A DNA stretch of 64,000 bases from an uncultured Atopobium sp. (GTDB taxonomy: Bacteria; Actinomycetota; Coriobacteriia; Coriobacteriales; Atopobiaceae). This document shows positions 9,220-17,677 of the stretch, in pieces (positions within the stretch are counted from its first letter, which is position 1; the number at the start of each line of letters is the position of its first letter). The notes below the pieces were generated by a model. It saw only the letters and a list, made by a program, of their open reading frames with translations. It was not told where the DNA came from and did no database searches. The position numbers were made by a program, and so were the translations under genes. The stretch lies in assembly GCA_947090525.1 (NCBI GenBank), contig CAMUON010000002.1, positions 169,148-233,147 of the forward strand, written 5' to 3'.

Positions 9220-9270
9220 CATCCCCTTGCACGTGCGGCTACTGCCGATACATCACAAGGGGATTTGTTC
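9220..9270 (-). terminator. Hairpin downstream of the SurA-like gene
   Basis: ATCCCCTTG (about 9226-9234) pairs over a ~24-base loop with CAAGGGGAT (about 9256-9264). The flanks pair partly and the downstream minus-strand sequence is only moderately T-rich, so termination is plausible rather than certain. The rest of the gap between 9035 and 9330 holds the adhesin promoter region and nothing else I can identify. Confidence 0.45.
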
Positions 9271-9330
9271 AAAACTAGTAGTTTCAAATGCGTATGCGAG
9301 CTTTCAAGCGCGCGCGAGCGCGCGACACGC

Positions 9331-10449
9331 CTAGACGCTTAAGGTGTAGAAACCAACCTTTACCTTGGTAAAGAGGCTATTTGCGTAGGTCCTCCACTTC
9401 TCAGCGTCATCTCTCTTTTGCTTCTCCTGATATTGCATGGCCACGCGATACGCTGCCTGAACCGCCTTGAAGTTTGCGCCCTTTGCACTCGAGATCTCCA
9501 TGCCCTTGAGCGCAGTCGCATAGGTGCCATCCTGCGATTTCCAAGTGTCGTTGTCGCTGTCCCACTCATCGCCAGCAAGAGCAATGATGTACTTCGCGTA
9601 GTCCACGTTCAATTCGTCCTCTTTGCCCTGCTCAGGAGCCTTAGGAGGAACGGGGAGTTTGGTTTGCCCAGACGTCACATTCTTGTCGCGGAGCTTTTGG
9701 ATGATGGTCGACGTGTGTAGCACTTCTTTTACCTTGTCGTTTTCCATGTGGTACTTATTGGCAAGGGATTCAACGCTGTCTTCGTTGAGGTTCTTGTGAA
9801 TGTAGTCGGTAACCTCTTCATCGGTAGCGTCGATGCCCTGCTTTTGCGCTTCCTTGGCAAGGATCTGCGTGCGGATATAGTTGAGCACATCATCCGAGGT
9901 AGGAAGCTTGTACGTCCCGTCGTCTTGCTTAGCCTTGTCGAGCGTTTGCTTTTGCTCGATGACTTCTTGTGCCGTGACCTCTACGCGCTGACCGTTGTCT
10001 TCGTAGTAGGCAATAGCGCTTTTGAGGTCAGCATCCTGCAGGCTTCCCTTGTTTGAAATCGCAGAAGTGCCAAAGGGGCCGCTCAAAATGGAGCGACCTG
10101 CAAACACACCACCCACGAGCGCGATGATGATGCATGCCGACCAGATAAGCTTGGAAAGGCCTTGGTGGTTTTTGAATGCTTTGTCGTGCGCAAGCGTGTA
10201 CGCAGGGGCTTTGTTGCCAGCTTGAGGCTTTCCGGAAGCGGCTGCTTTTTTGTGCTTGTTAGCAGGCGCTGATGCTGCAGAGGCTTGGTTTGCAGATGCA
10301 GACTTTGGGCCAGCGGATGCAGGCTTTGTAGCTGCAGGCTTTGCAGTTTCAGCGTTTGCAGGCTTTGCGTGCTTGCTCTGAGCTGCAGCAGAAGCGGGCG
10401 CTGTGTGCTCGGTATTGGACATTTTATCTTTGTCTTTCTTAGAAAACAC
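9331..10449 (-). CDS. Membrane-anchored SurA/PrsA-like chaperone domain protein
   Basis: The 372-residue product has a cytoplasmic Ala/Lys/Pro-rich N-terminal region (~90 residues), one membrane helix (residues ~100-118) and an extracytoplasmic part. That part resembles the N-terminal helical chaperone domain of SurA/PrsA foldases: LDKAKQDDG, then a helix with VLNYIRTQILAKEAQKQGI and DEEVTDYI. The parvulin peptidyl-prolyl isomerase domain seen in complete PrsA/SurA proteins is not recognisable, so it may be only a chaperone for exported proteins. The GTG at 10449 was chosen because AAAGGAG lies eight bases upstream; the ATG at 10422 has a poor site. The neighbouring adhesin is a possible client, though this is only inference from proximity. 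Confidence 0.7.
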   Translation of the reverse strand: MFSKKDKDKMSNTEHTAPASAAAQSKHAKPANAETAKPAATKPASAGPKSASANQASAASAPANKHKKAAASGKPQAGNKAPAYTLAHDKAFKNHQGLSKLIWSACIIIALVGGVFAGRSILSGPFGTSAISNKGSLQDADLKSAIAYYEDNGQRVEVTAQEVIEQKQTLDKAKQDDGTYKLPTSDDVLNYIRTQILAKEAQKQGIDATDEEVTDYIHKNLNEDSVESLANKYHMENDKVKEVLHTSTIIQKLRDKNVTSGQTKLPVPPKAPEQGKEDELNVDYAKYIIALAGDEWDSDNDTWKSQDGTYATALKGMEISSAKGANFKAVQAAYRVAMQYQEKQKRDDAEKWRTYANSLFTKVKVGFYTLSV

Positions 10450-10615
10450 GGATCGTTCTCCTTTGTAAGTAGTGTAGAGTCTGTGCCTGCATGGGTTTTG
10501 GGCATACGTTCTGTGCATGAGCTTCACACATGAACCTCACGCGCGAAGTTTCACATGCGAAGTTTTGCGCATGCTGGCACAACAAACGCTATTAGCTTAG
10601 CGCGTACAGGCTCAT

Positions 10616-11194
10616 TTATTGCGCGCGTTTGAGGATCTCAATAATTTCAACGGAAAATGTTTTGATGTAGCCGTGCGCAGATTCCGCATCAAAGCTTAGG
10701 CGATCAGTAAAGCTTTTTCTCGTCTTTTGAGAAAGATTGCCCTTTGCAAAGCACACAAGCTGAGTCAAAATATCGCGATATTCAGGGTCGCCGTGGTAGC
10801 ACTGGATAAATTCGTCGATGAGGGGCCACGCTTTGTCCGAATTTTTTTCGTTGTTGGCGCCAAAGACGACAAAGAAATGAAATGCCGCAAGGCGCACAGC
10901 GCTCGATTCGTCGTCAAAAAGCGAAGCTTCTGCCTCACGAAACGTACGCGCAACTGCCTTGATATCAACCGCTGCAACCGCAGAGAGCGCGGCCAAGAGC
11001 TCCCATCGCGTCTGTGCCTCCACGCTCGAAAGCGCGCGGTTCATGTCCTGCGCATACTGAACGAGTTCAGATGCGTCCTTTTCGGCGCGGACGCGCAGCT
11101 CGTGCGACGCCGCCATGCGCTCGAGGCGATGTGTACTCTTGAGCGACTCCACAAGGTCTGCCGTGGGTAGTGCTTCGTATGATCTGTCTGACAT
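10616..11194 (-). CDS. HEAT-repeat-like helical protein of unknown function
   Basis: The 192-residue soluble protein appears entirely alpha-helical, with repeated helix pairs such as ELLAALSAVAAVDIKAVARTF and SAVRLAAFHFFVVFG that resemble HEAT/armadillo units. There is no signal peptide, membrane segment or catalytic motif. The start at 11194 follows AAAGGATAGCCC. It is followed by the SurA-like gene ~165 bases downstream, so shared transcription is uncertain. I do not recognise a named family. Confidence 0.75.
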   Translation of the reverse strand: MSDRSYEALPTADLVESLKSTHRLERMAASHELRVRAEKDASELVQYAQDMNRALSSVEAQTRWELLAALSAVAAVDIKAVARTFREAEASLFDDESSAVRLAAFHFFVVFGANNEKNSDKAWPLIDEFIQCYHGDPEYRDILTQLVCFAKGNLSQKTRKSFTDRLSFDAESAHGYIKTFSVEIIEILKRAQ

Positions 11195-11308
11195 GGGCTA
11201 TCCTTTCGTAAGTGGTCGTGGAAAAGGATGAAACGTAGTAAGGAGCGTGCGTGGCGCGCGTAGGCTGAATGCGACTGCGGGCGTAAAAGCTGCGGGCGTA
11301 AGCGGCGC

Positions 11309-12088
11309 CTATTGCTCCGAAAAGCCGTCGATCATCACCGATCCTTTTCTATCTCCGGGATGAATATCGATGAGATGAAGGCGCGCTGCTTCCTCCAAAA
11401 GCGCAGAAAAACAGTGGTATCCATAGCTGCGCTCAGAAAATTCGGGGCGCTTGCGAATCATCGTAAGCTTAAGATGCGACGCGAAAATAGCCGACTCATT
11501 GTCACGCTGAAGCGCATCAATCGTCTCGAGCAAGAGCTGGTAGCACTCGTGTTTCTCAGGCGGCACTTTGTCCTTGTAATCGGGAATGCCTTCCTGCGCC
11601 AGAATATCTTCATAGAAGATAAATTCGTCGCATACTTCCACCAACAACGTGCTGGTGATGGGCTTTGCGCCGATACCGATAACCGTCTTGCCAAATTCCT
11701 TGAGCTTGGCCACGAGTGGCGAAAAATCGGAATCGCCCGAGAGTATGGCAAAGGTATCGATATGTTCTTTGGTCAAACACATCTCCACCGCATCTACAGC
11801 AAGGCGAATGTCGGCCGAATTTTTGCCGGTAGATGCGCGATCGGGAATCTCGATGAGCTCGATTCCCAGCTCGTGCAAGGGGGTGATATCGTACTTAAAA
11901 CGCTGCCAATCACAGTAGGCGCGCTTCACGGTGATGCGGCCTTTGTCCATGAGGCGGTTAACCACCGCGCGCATGTTGGGGCGATTGTGCTTGGTAGATG
12001 AGCCGCGGCGCTTGGATCCACCAGCGCCGAGGGCGAAATTTTCATAGTCGACAAAAACGGCTAAAGATCGTTGATTGAGGTCGCTCAA
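11309..12088 (-). CDS. NYN-domain (LabA/DUF88-like) putative RNase
   Basis: Residues ~5-165 form a NYN (PIN-like) nuclease domain. VDYENF carries the first acidic residue, KNSADIRLAVDA the second set, and LSGDSDFSPLV the third, followed by GKTVIGIGA; these are the metal-binding positions of the family. The C-terminal ~90 residues (ISER-like KRPEFSERSYGYHCFSALLEEA) look like an OST-HTH/LOTUS-type RNA-binding module, the usual partner of NYN domains in bacteria. The TTG at 12088 was chosen because GAAGGGA lies about eight bases before it; the ATG at 12148 has no ribosome site and falls in a 19-bp tandem repeat. The RNA target is unknown. Confidence 0.85.
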   Translation of the reverse strand: MSDLNQRSLAVFVDYENFALGAGGSKRRGSSTKHNRPNMRAVVNRLMDKGRITVKRAYCDWQRFKYDITPLHELGIELIEIPDRASTGKNSADIRLAVDAVEMCLTKEHIDTFAILSGDSDFSPLVAKLKEFGKTVIGIGAKPITSTLLVEVCDEFIFYEDILAQEGIPDYKDKVPPEKHECYQLLLETIDALQRDNESAIFASHLKLTMIRKRPEFSERSYGYHCFSALLEEAARLHLIDIHPGDRKGSVMIDGFSEQ

Positions 12089-12129
12089 AAATAGTCCCTT
12101 CGTATAAGGTGTGGTTCTATACATAACGC

Positions 12130-12186
12130 ATGGCGCTATGCAGTGCATATGGTTCTATGTGGTGCATATGGCGCTATGCAGTGCGT
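12130..12186. repeat. Three tandem 19-bp repeats upstream of the NYN gene
   Basis: Units at 12130-12148, 12149-12167 and 12168-12186 share ATGG[CT][GT]CTATG[CT][AG]GTGC[AG]T. They lie 40-100 bases above the NYN gene start, where a promoter would be expected. The remaining sequence to 12365 shows no gene. Confidence 0.8.
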
Positions 12187-12365
12187 CCCGCGCGGAGCTG
12201 TGTGGTGCTCTATGGCTGCGCAGCTTGAACAGCAGGTATGGACGTTATATGTAAAAAACGTGAAAATAAACCAAAGATATTATACACGATTGCTCGATGC
12301 AAGTTGAGCTTGGGGAAAACACAGGTAGAAGGGTGCGCGCGGGTGCGCGGAAGCTACAACACCAC

Positions 12366-12803
12366 TTATTTTTTTGAAGGCTTTGCTACGCTCATAAGCT
12401 CAGGGGATGCGGTGTGATCGCGAGAAGCTCTGCGCACGGCTTCTGCCTGCGCGCGGGAAGTGGCGGTCTTGCTGCGGCGGAGCTGGTCTTTGTTTACTCT
12501 AAAAAATGCGTCGTGCCATTTCCAGGGGCCTACGCTCTCGCCAAATTCAAACTTGAGCACCGTAAGCGCAGCTGCCATCGCGCCCAAAGGAATACCTGCA
12601 AGCAAGACCCAGCCCGTTTGAAACAAAAATGCAGAAACAAGAACGCCCGCGCCTAAAATTTTTGCATGCGCAATCCAGTAATCGCGGTGGGTCACGCAGG
12701 TGCGCGCGCATTCTGCACCCAGCTTGACCCCGCATATCACGCCAAAGAGCAGCATGAGCACGGCAACAATCGCCATGCTAAACGAAGCGAAACTAAATTC
12801 CAT
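12366..12803 (-). CDS. Small membrane protein of unknown function
   Basis: The 145-residue product has a hydrophobic helix at residues ~7-28, a second hydrophobic pair at ~48-82 (LGAGVLVSAFLFQTGWVLLAGIPLGAMAAALTV), and a basic cytoplasmic tail rich in Arg, Lys and Ser. The start follows an AAAGG site seven bases upstream. No family is recognised; Cys residues near CARTC could bind metal, but there is no firm motif. It stands alone between the NYN gene and the dehydrogenase gene. Confidence 0.7.
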   Translation of the reverse strand: MEFSFASFSMAIVAVLMLLFGVICGVKLGAECARTCVTHRDYWIAHAKILGAGVLVSAFLFQTGWVLLAGIPLGAMAAALTVLKFEFGESVGPWKWHDAFFRVNKDQLRRSKTATSRAQAEAVRRASRDHTASPELMSVAKPSKK

Positions 12804-12921
12804 ACCAACCTTTCTTGGGCTGATCCGAACATGAAAACCAAAAAAGCAAAACGCATGCAGCGAGCAGGCAAAAGGTCTCTGTTATCATCGTTTACCCAGC
12901 TTACGGCACGCGTTTATGTGT

Positions 12922-14088
12922 TTATGCATTATCGTCGGACGCGCTTATCCATGAGTCTTGGAGATTTTTTTCACGCGCGCGGGCAAGCGAAAAGTTCTGC
13001 AAAGGGGAAGAAACGGATGCTGTGGTAGGCGTTTCAGCTGGTAGAGACGTTGCCTTAGACTTCGTCGTAGCCGTGGACGCGAGCGAGGCTTCTTTTTCGG
13101 GCGCAGGTGCTGCCGTGGGCGCAGCATCAGCCGCGGCATCAGCTTCAGACGCAAGCACAGGATCCGGCTCGTAGCCCGACCAATCCAGTCCGGCCGCAAC
13201 ACCTGCCGCCTCGCTTTCGTAGAGTAAGGAAAGCGCCTGCGTGCCCAGATCTTTCCCACCAATGTCACAGAGAAGATCGTATAAATTGTACGCCCCATCA
13301 GCTCCTGGCAAGGAAAGTCCCAGCTCACGAGCTTGATCAAGCGCGAGTTTGAGATCCTTGCGCAAGTGAAGCGCTTTGAAGCCGGGTTTATAGTCGCCGT
13401 CTATCGATTTGGGTGCCAGCTCGGCGAGCGCGCGAGATGCCCCCATGCCGTGCGAAATCATATCAAACACGTAGCTTGGGTCTAGCCCCGACTCACGCGC
13501 AAGCGCGAGTGCATCGCAATACCCCACCATGCAAGATGCCAAGCTCAACTGATTGCAGAGCTTCGCTACCTGGCCTTTTCCAGCCCCTCCAAAGAAATAG
13601 CGTGTGGCCGAAAACGTTTTGAGTACAGGAAGTACCTGCGCTACATCCTTTTCTTGAGCGCCGATAAGAAGCGTCAATTGAGCGCTGCGGGCGCCCTCTT
13701 CACCACCCGTAACCGGGCAATCAAACGCGAAGCACGCTTGCTCAGCAGCAGCAGCTGCAATATCGCGCGCAAGCTCGGGTGAGCTCGTGGTGCAGTCGCA
13801 GAGCCAGGCTCCCTTTTTCACCGATTGCAAAATACCGTTATGCGATAGATATACCTCTTCAACATCAGAGGGAAGTCCGAGCATTGTCAGTACAAAATCT
13901 GCATCGGCTACCGCGTCCCCCACCGTGTCACACCAGCGGGCGCCCGCTTGGATAAGTGCGTCTGCCTTTGATTTTGTACGATTGTAAACGCTCACGCGAA
14001 AACCGGCATCAAGAAGGTGGCGTGCTATGGGTGCCCCCATAATACCTGTGCCGATACAAGCTATGTGTTTAACGGTATGCATATGCAT
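12922..14088 (-). CDS. 3-hydroxyisobutyrate dehydrogenase family NAD(P)-dependent oxidoreductase
   Basis: A beta-hydroxyacid dehydrogenase with an N-terminal Rossmann fold, GTGIMG at residues ~12-17, the substrate loop CPVTGGEEGA (the family DxPVSGG position) near residue 122, and the catalytic lysine in GKGQVAKLCNQ near residue 172. The helical C-terminal domain ends by about residue 295. A further ~90 residues of Ala/Pro/Thr/Ser low complexity is not part of the fold. The ATG at 14088 follows GGGAG; the longer ORF start at 14142 has no site. The family acts on short hydroxyacids (3-hydroxyisobutyrate, tartronate semialdehyde, 6-phosphogluconate-like substrates); the actual substrate is unknown. 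Confidence 0.88.
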   Translation of the reverse strand: MHMHTVKHIACIGTGIMGAPIARHLLDAGFRVSVYNRTKSKADALIQAGARWCDTVGDAVADADFVLTMLGLPSDVEEVYLSHNGILQSVKKGAWLCDCTTSSPELARDIAAAAAEQACFAFDCPVTGGEEGARSAQLTLLIGAQEKDVAQVLPVLKTFSATRYFFGGAGKGQVAKLCNQLSLASCMVGYCDALALARESGLDPSYVFDMISHGMGASRALAELAPKSIDGDYKPGFKALHLRKDLKLALDQARELGLSLPGADGAYNLYDLLCDIGGKDLGTQALSLLYESEAAGVAAGLDWSGYEPDPVLASEADAAADAAPTAAPAPEKEASLASTATTKSKATSLPAETPTTASVSSPLQNFSLARAREKNLQDSWISASDDNA

Positions 14089-14187
14089 AAGAAACTCCCG
14101 TAGGTGTATTCGAAAAAATGTATGTTGAAAACTTATGATCAAATAGAAGAGCGCGGGGCGCGCGTGCGTGCGCGAGGGGCGGGGCGC

Positions 14188-15219
14188 CTAGGCATTCGTG
14201 CCAATGGAATTCTTGATCTTTTGCGCGATGCGATCGGTGAGCGACTTTTGCTCGCGCCTATCGCTTCCCCAAAAGACAAGCGCCACCATACCAGGCCCCA
14301 CGTGCACGCCCAACACGGGCGATACCTGCGAGCGAATAATAGTGATATGGGACATCCCCTTGATCTTGCGAATTTCTTTTTCGAGCCAGTCGGCATCTTT
14401 TTCCGCATCGGTGGAAACGATGGCCATCGGAAGCGAGGTATCTCCTGCGTAGTTTTCTTCGACCGAAGCGAGCATAGTCTTAAGCGCCTTCTTGCGCCCG
14501 CGGCACATGCCTTTAAGCGTAAGAGCGCCATTTAAGTCATAAGACAAGACGGGCTTGATATTGAGCTTGGTACCTACACTTGCAGCTGCAGGCGGAATGC
14601 GTCCGCCCGCTGCAAGGGCGTCAAAATTCTCGAGCGTAAAGTATCCCTGCAGGAAATAGCGGGCGTCTCGCGCCCATGCATAGAGTTCGGCTGCCGAGAG
14701 GCCAAGCGATGCTTGATTTGCCACTTCGAGTGCCAAAAGCTCCCCCGCTGCCGAATCACAGCGGTTGTCAAGCACGTAGAGTTCAAAATCGGGATATTCT
14801 GCTTTGATCATTTCCTGTGCACGGCGAGCCGATTCAATGGAGGAAGATAAACCGCCTGATAAACCCATGTATAAGGTAGGCGTTCCCACTTCAGCGCATT
14901 TCTTGAACACTTCGTAATAGCGTCCCGGCGTCACTGCTGTCGTCGTAAAGTGCTGCGTGGGGTGCTTGCGCATGTGTTCATAAAAATCGTGCGCGGAAAT
15001 CGTTTGCCACATGTCGTCGATGTGCTCGATACCAGCTTCGTCGATGTAGCTAAATGGGATCACCTCAAAGCCTAGGCGCTTGATGATCGCGGGAGAAAAA
15101 TCCGAGGTAGAGTCTACAATAATATGAGTTTTTGAGGCAGATACAAACGACTGAGCGGCGCTTGAAGCGCCGCTTTGGTCGGTACCTTCAGCCTCGTAAT
15201 TCGACTGAAGCGTGTCCAT
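14188..15219 (-). CDS. DegV (EDD-fold) fatty-acid-binding protein, copy 1
   Basis: The 343-residue protein opens (after a ~30-residue linker) with HIIVDSTSDFSP, the DegV signature for the first strand and ligand loop. It continues with IPFSYIDEAG, TTTAVTPGRYYEVF, MGLSGGLSSSIESA and LAAGGRIPP, all typical of DegV proteins that hold a fatty acid for FakA-type kinases. The start follows AAAGGATGATAT. A second, shorter DegV lies at 41222-42085; multiple DegV copies with different acyl preferences are common in Firmicutes and Actinobacteria. No fakA is present in the window. Confidence 0.92.
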   Translation of the reverse strand: MDTLQSNYEAEGTDQSGASSAAQSFVSASKTHIIVDSTSDFSPAIIKRLGFEVIPFSYIDEAGIEHIDDMWQTISAHDFYEHMRKHPTQHFTTTAVTPGRYYEVFKKCAEVGTPTLYMGLSGGLSSSIESARRAQEMIKAEYPDFELYVLDNRCDSAAGELLALEVANQASLGLSAAELYAWARDARYFLQGYFTLENFDALAAGGRIPPAAASVGTKLNIKPVLSYDLNGALTLKGMCRGRKKALKTMLASVEENYAGDTSLPMAIVSTDAEKDADWLEKEIRKIKGMSHITIIRSQVSPVLGVHVGPGMVALVFWGSDRREQKSLTDRIAQKIKNSIGTNA

Positions 15220-15280
15220 ATATCATCCTTTGTCTTCGCTTTGCATAGATGCAGTAGATAAGCGCTGGGTGCGCGGCTTG

Positions 15281-15352
15281 CACGATCTGCACGAGCTGCA
15301 TGAGCTGCACGAACTGCGCAAGCTGCATGAGCTACGCGACCTGCACGTACGC
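15281..15352. repeat. Eight tandem degenerate 9-bp units
   Basis: C-A-Y-G-A-R-C-T-G-like units run without interruption from 15281 to 15352 between the DegV gene start and the stop of the hibernation-factor gene. In one plus frame they would read L-H-E repeatedly, but no ribosome site or sensible gene follows; a slippage repeat in the intergenic leader is the simpler view. Confidence 0.7.
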
Positions 15353-15370
15353 GAATGTGCGAACCAGAGC

Positions 15371-15949
15371 TTAACCTTCTTGCGTTTCTATCTTTGGCTT
15401 TATGATACCGTATCCACCATTGCGACGGTGGTACACAACGTTGACAAGGCCTGTTGTCGCATTCTCGAACACATAAAAGTCATGACCGATGAGGTCAGTT
15501 TGCACAAGCGCTTCTTCCTCGGTCATAGGACGAAGGTCGATAAACTTTTCACGCACCAATACGTCGTCGTCTTCACCCTCAACGATAAGCTCACTTAAGT
15601 CCTTCGTCTGTGTGGTGTATGCAGGTGTCCGCGCGCGCTGCTTGCGGTCGATGATACGCGTTTTGTATTTACGCAGCTGGCGCGTGGCTTTGTCGGCGGC
15701 AGCATCGATAGCTGCATACATGTCATCAGAGCTTGCTTCCACGCGTACCACATTGTCGCGCACAAAGAGTGTGATCTCGGCCGTTTTGCGCTCGGGATTT
15801 GAATGGAATTTGTCTACACGCAACACGCAATCGCAGACCATAGGAGAAATATCAAACACCTTGAGTGCTTCCTGCATTTTTTCTTGAACGTGAGCACGCA
15901 TCGCGTCAGTCACGGAAACTTTGCGACCGGAAACCTTTATATCTGTCAT
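15371..15949 (-). CDS. hpf: Ribosome hibernation promoting factor, long form
   Basis: The 192-residue protein has an N-terminal S30AE/YfiA ribosome-binding domain (residues ~1-105, beginning ITDIKVSGRKVSVTDAMR-like) and the C-terminal dimerisation domain with EEALVQTDLIGHDFYVFEN and VVYHRRNGGYGIIKP. That makes it the long HPF form, which pairs two 70S ribosomes into inactive 100S dimers in stationary phase. The ATG at 15949 is preceded by AAGGAGGAAT; the ORF could open six codons earlier, but the ribosome site lies between the two. A promoter with a 16-base spacer lies ~120 bases upstream. Confidence 0.96.
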   Translation of the reverse strand: MTDIKVSGRKVSVTDAMRAHVQEKMQEALKVFDISPMVCDCVLRVDKFHSNPERKTAEITLFVRDNVVRVEASSDDMYAAIDAAADKATRQLRKYKTRIIDRKQRARTPAYTTQTKDLSELIVEGEDDDVLVREKFIDLRPMTEEEALVQTDLIGHDFYVFENATTGLVNVVYHRRNGGYGIIKPKIETQEG

Positions 15950-16067
15950 GATTCCTCCTTCGTTCAAAAACTACAACGGCGGTGCATATACACAGGCTAG
16001 CGCGCGAATATGAACAGCACGCAATCACTAGGCGCTGTTTGCACAGCCAGTTGTTGCTCTTTACTTT

Positions 16068-16095
16068 ATTGTCCCCTAAGATAGGCAAATCTCAA
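16068..16095 (-). promoter_or_regulatory. Candidate promoter of hpf
   Basis: A minus-strand TTGAGA (16090-16095), 16 bases, GACAAT (16068-16073). It would give an hpf leader of roughly 110 bases. The remaining sequence to 16249 is repeat-poor and shows no gene. Confidence 0.45.
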
Positions 16096-16249
16096 GCGCG
16101 ATTGGGTACACGGACGAAATTTTTCGCTAAACGTGGGATGCGCGAGACGCAGGCACAAACATGCACGTGTGCACACAAAAAACGCGCACACAACACCCAC
16201 GCAGCACGCACAGCGCGGCGTGCGCAATGCTACCAGCGCTCGTACGAGC

Positions 16250-17299
16250 CTATATATTCACCGCGTTTGAACCAGCAGTTTGAGGCGAGGGATTTGCGCT
16301 TTTGTCGCCTGCATCCGACGTATTCTTCGCATCGGCACTCTTATTCGACTTTTGATCAGAAGAAGACGTGCCAGACGTAGCGTCTTGTGTATTCGGGTCT
16401 TTGGGCTTGGGCTTGATGAGACCCTTGATTTGTGCACTTTGGGAGAACGGCTCCTGAGAACCTACCCAGCGCGTACGAATAAGCTGGTAGATGCCATTGG
16501 ACTGAAGGTCCGAAAGTGCAGTTTGAACGGCCGTTTGAAGCGTTGTGTTCTTTGCATCTACAGCAACACCAGAAGCATTGGGCAAATCGAGCGTACCGAC
16601 GCAGCTTACGCCATCTAGATTCTTGCCGAGGTAGGCACCGGTATACGCTTCGCACAAGACGTAGTCCACCGATCCTTGCGCGAGCGCGTCAAACGCTTCG
16701 TTAAGATTTTGACAGGGAACTTCGACCATAGTTAAGCTCGAGCGCTTGAGCACGAGCTCAGAAAGGGAACCCTTTTGCAGAGCAAGGCGCTTACCTTGCA
16801 AATCCTGCGCCTTGGGCGTGGTGCTTTTGTTCTTGCCAAAGAGCGCGGCCGCAGATTCTGCGTATGCGCCGACAACTTTAGCGCTGCGGGCATCGTCTTT
16901 CTTGGCGCTCAACATAACGTCGCAGGTCTTGCCTAAGCTTTTGGCCACGTCAGAGACCTCAACGAAATTGACTTTGAGTCCAAGGGCATCTGCAAGCGCA
17001 TACGCTAAATCGATATCAAAGCCGGAGAGCTCAGCGGATGAGTCCTTGGGATTCATAACAAAAGGAGCGGTAGCAGCGCGCGTCTTTATGCCAACGGTCA
17101 GGGTCTTGGGAGTAATGAGCGCAGAATCGTTGACTTTTGGCGAGAGAGCTTGGCTCGCTTGTGTTTGAGCGTCTTGAGCAGAAGTCGTTTTGATTCCCTG
17201 CTCACCCAAAACTGTATCGAACGAACAAGCAGATATGCCCAGCGTAGACACAGTGAGAAGGACGCAGAGTATGCGAGATGCGCTGTGAGAAACATTCAT
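16250..17299 (-). CDS. Amino-acid ABC transporter substrate-binding lipoprotein (SBP family 3-like)
   Basis: The protein starts with a type II signal peptide whose lipobox is G-I-S-A-C (Cys ~25), so it is tethered to the outer face of the membrane. LTVGIKTRAATAPFVM and ELSGFDIDLAYALADALG mark the start of the periplasmic-binding fold of polar-amino-acid receptors; DYVLCEAYTGAYLGK and ALSDLQSNGIYQLIRTRWVG close it. A ~60-residue Ser/Lys/Asp-rich tail follows. The start follows GAAGGAGAA. No permease or ATPase gene is adjacent, so it may be an orphan receptor or use a transporter encoded elsewhere. The ligand is unknown. Confidence 0.88.
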   Translation of the reverse strand: MNVSHSASRILCVLLTVSTLGISACSFDTVLGEQGIKTTSAQDAQTQASQALSPKVNDSALITPKTLTVGIKTRAATAPFVMNPKDSSAELSGFDIDLAYALADALGLKVNFVEVSDVAKSLGKTCDVMLSAKKDDARSAKVVGAYAESAAALFGKNKSTTPKAQDLQGKRLALQKGSLSELVLKRSSLTMVEVPCQNLNEAFDALAQGSVDYVLCEAYTGAYLGKNLDGVSCVGTLDLPNASGVAVDAKNTTLQTAVQTALSDLQSNGIYQLIRTRWVGSQEPFSQSAQIKGLIKPKPKDPNTQDATSGTSSSDQKSNKSADAKNTSDAGDKSANPSPQTAGSNAVNI

Positions 17300-17677
17300 T
17301 GAGTTCTCCTTCGGTTGACCCTATGGACGAAGCTTAGAGAAGCATAATATGTATGTTCACAACCTTACCTAGTTGACCTGGTATTTGACCCCACACTCGC
17401 ATACTGGAGCCTTCGCTGGTGTGCCGCAGCATCCATACTGGAAGCTCTCTCGCTTGCAAGGCGGGATGCCTTTTGAGTATAACAAGCGGTATGACTAACC
17501 CCTAGGACGAGCCATGCTCATAGTTGCGCGCACGCAGCTATTTACGTGGATCCTTTTGACCTCGTCTGCCATGGACTAGGATGTTTCGCACATCCGCAAC
17601 CACAAACCTAGATAAGATGGGTTTTAGTATAGCAGCTTAAGAGCACAATAGCGAGGATAGCAGGGTTGCGCTCATAT
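17300..17677 (-). other. Hairpin-rich non-coding leader/intergenic region
   Basis: 378 bases without a convincing gene. The minus strand carries several short perfect hairpins (GGATGT-GCGAA-ACATCC at 17579-17595; AAGGC-ATCCC-GCCTT near 17470), a TATACT -10-like box near 17627, and a near-duplicated segment around CATACTGGA (about 17398 and 17432 on the plus strand). This could be a small RNA or a regulatory leader of the downstream lipoprotein gene. I compared it by eye with common riboswitches, SRP RNA, RNase P RNA and T-box motifs and saw none of their signatures. Confidence 0.35.

Noticed and set aside
15212..15598. Plus-strand ORF with L-H-E repeats
   Set aside because: The repeats come from a 9-bp tandem repeat, and the rest is a shadow of hpf.
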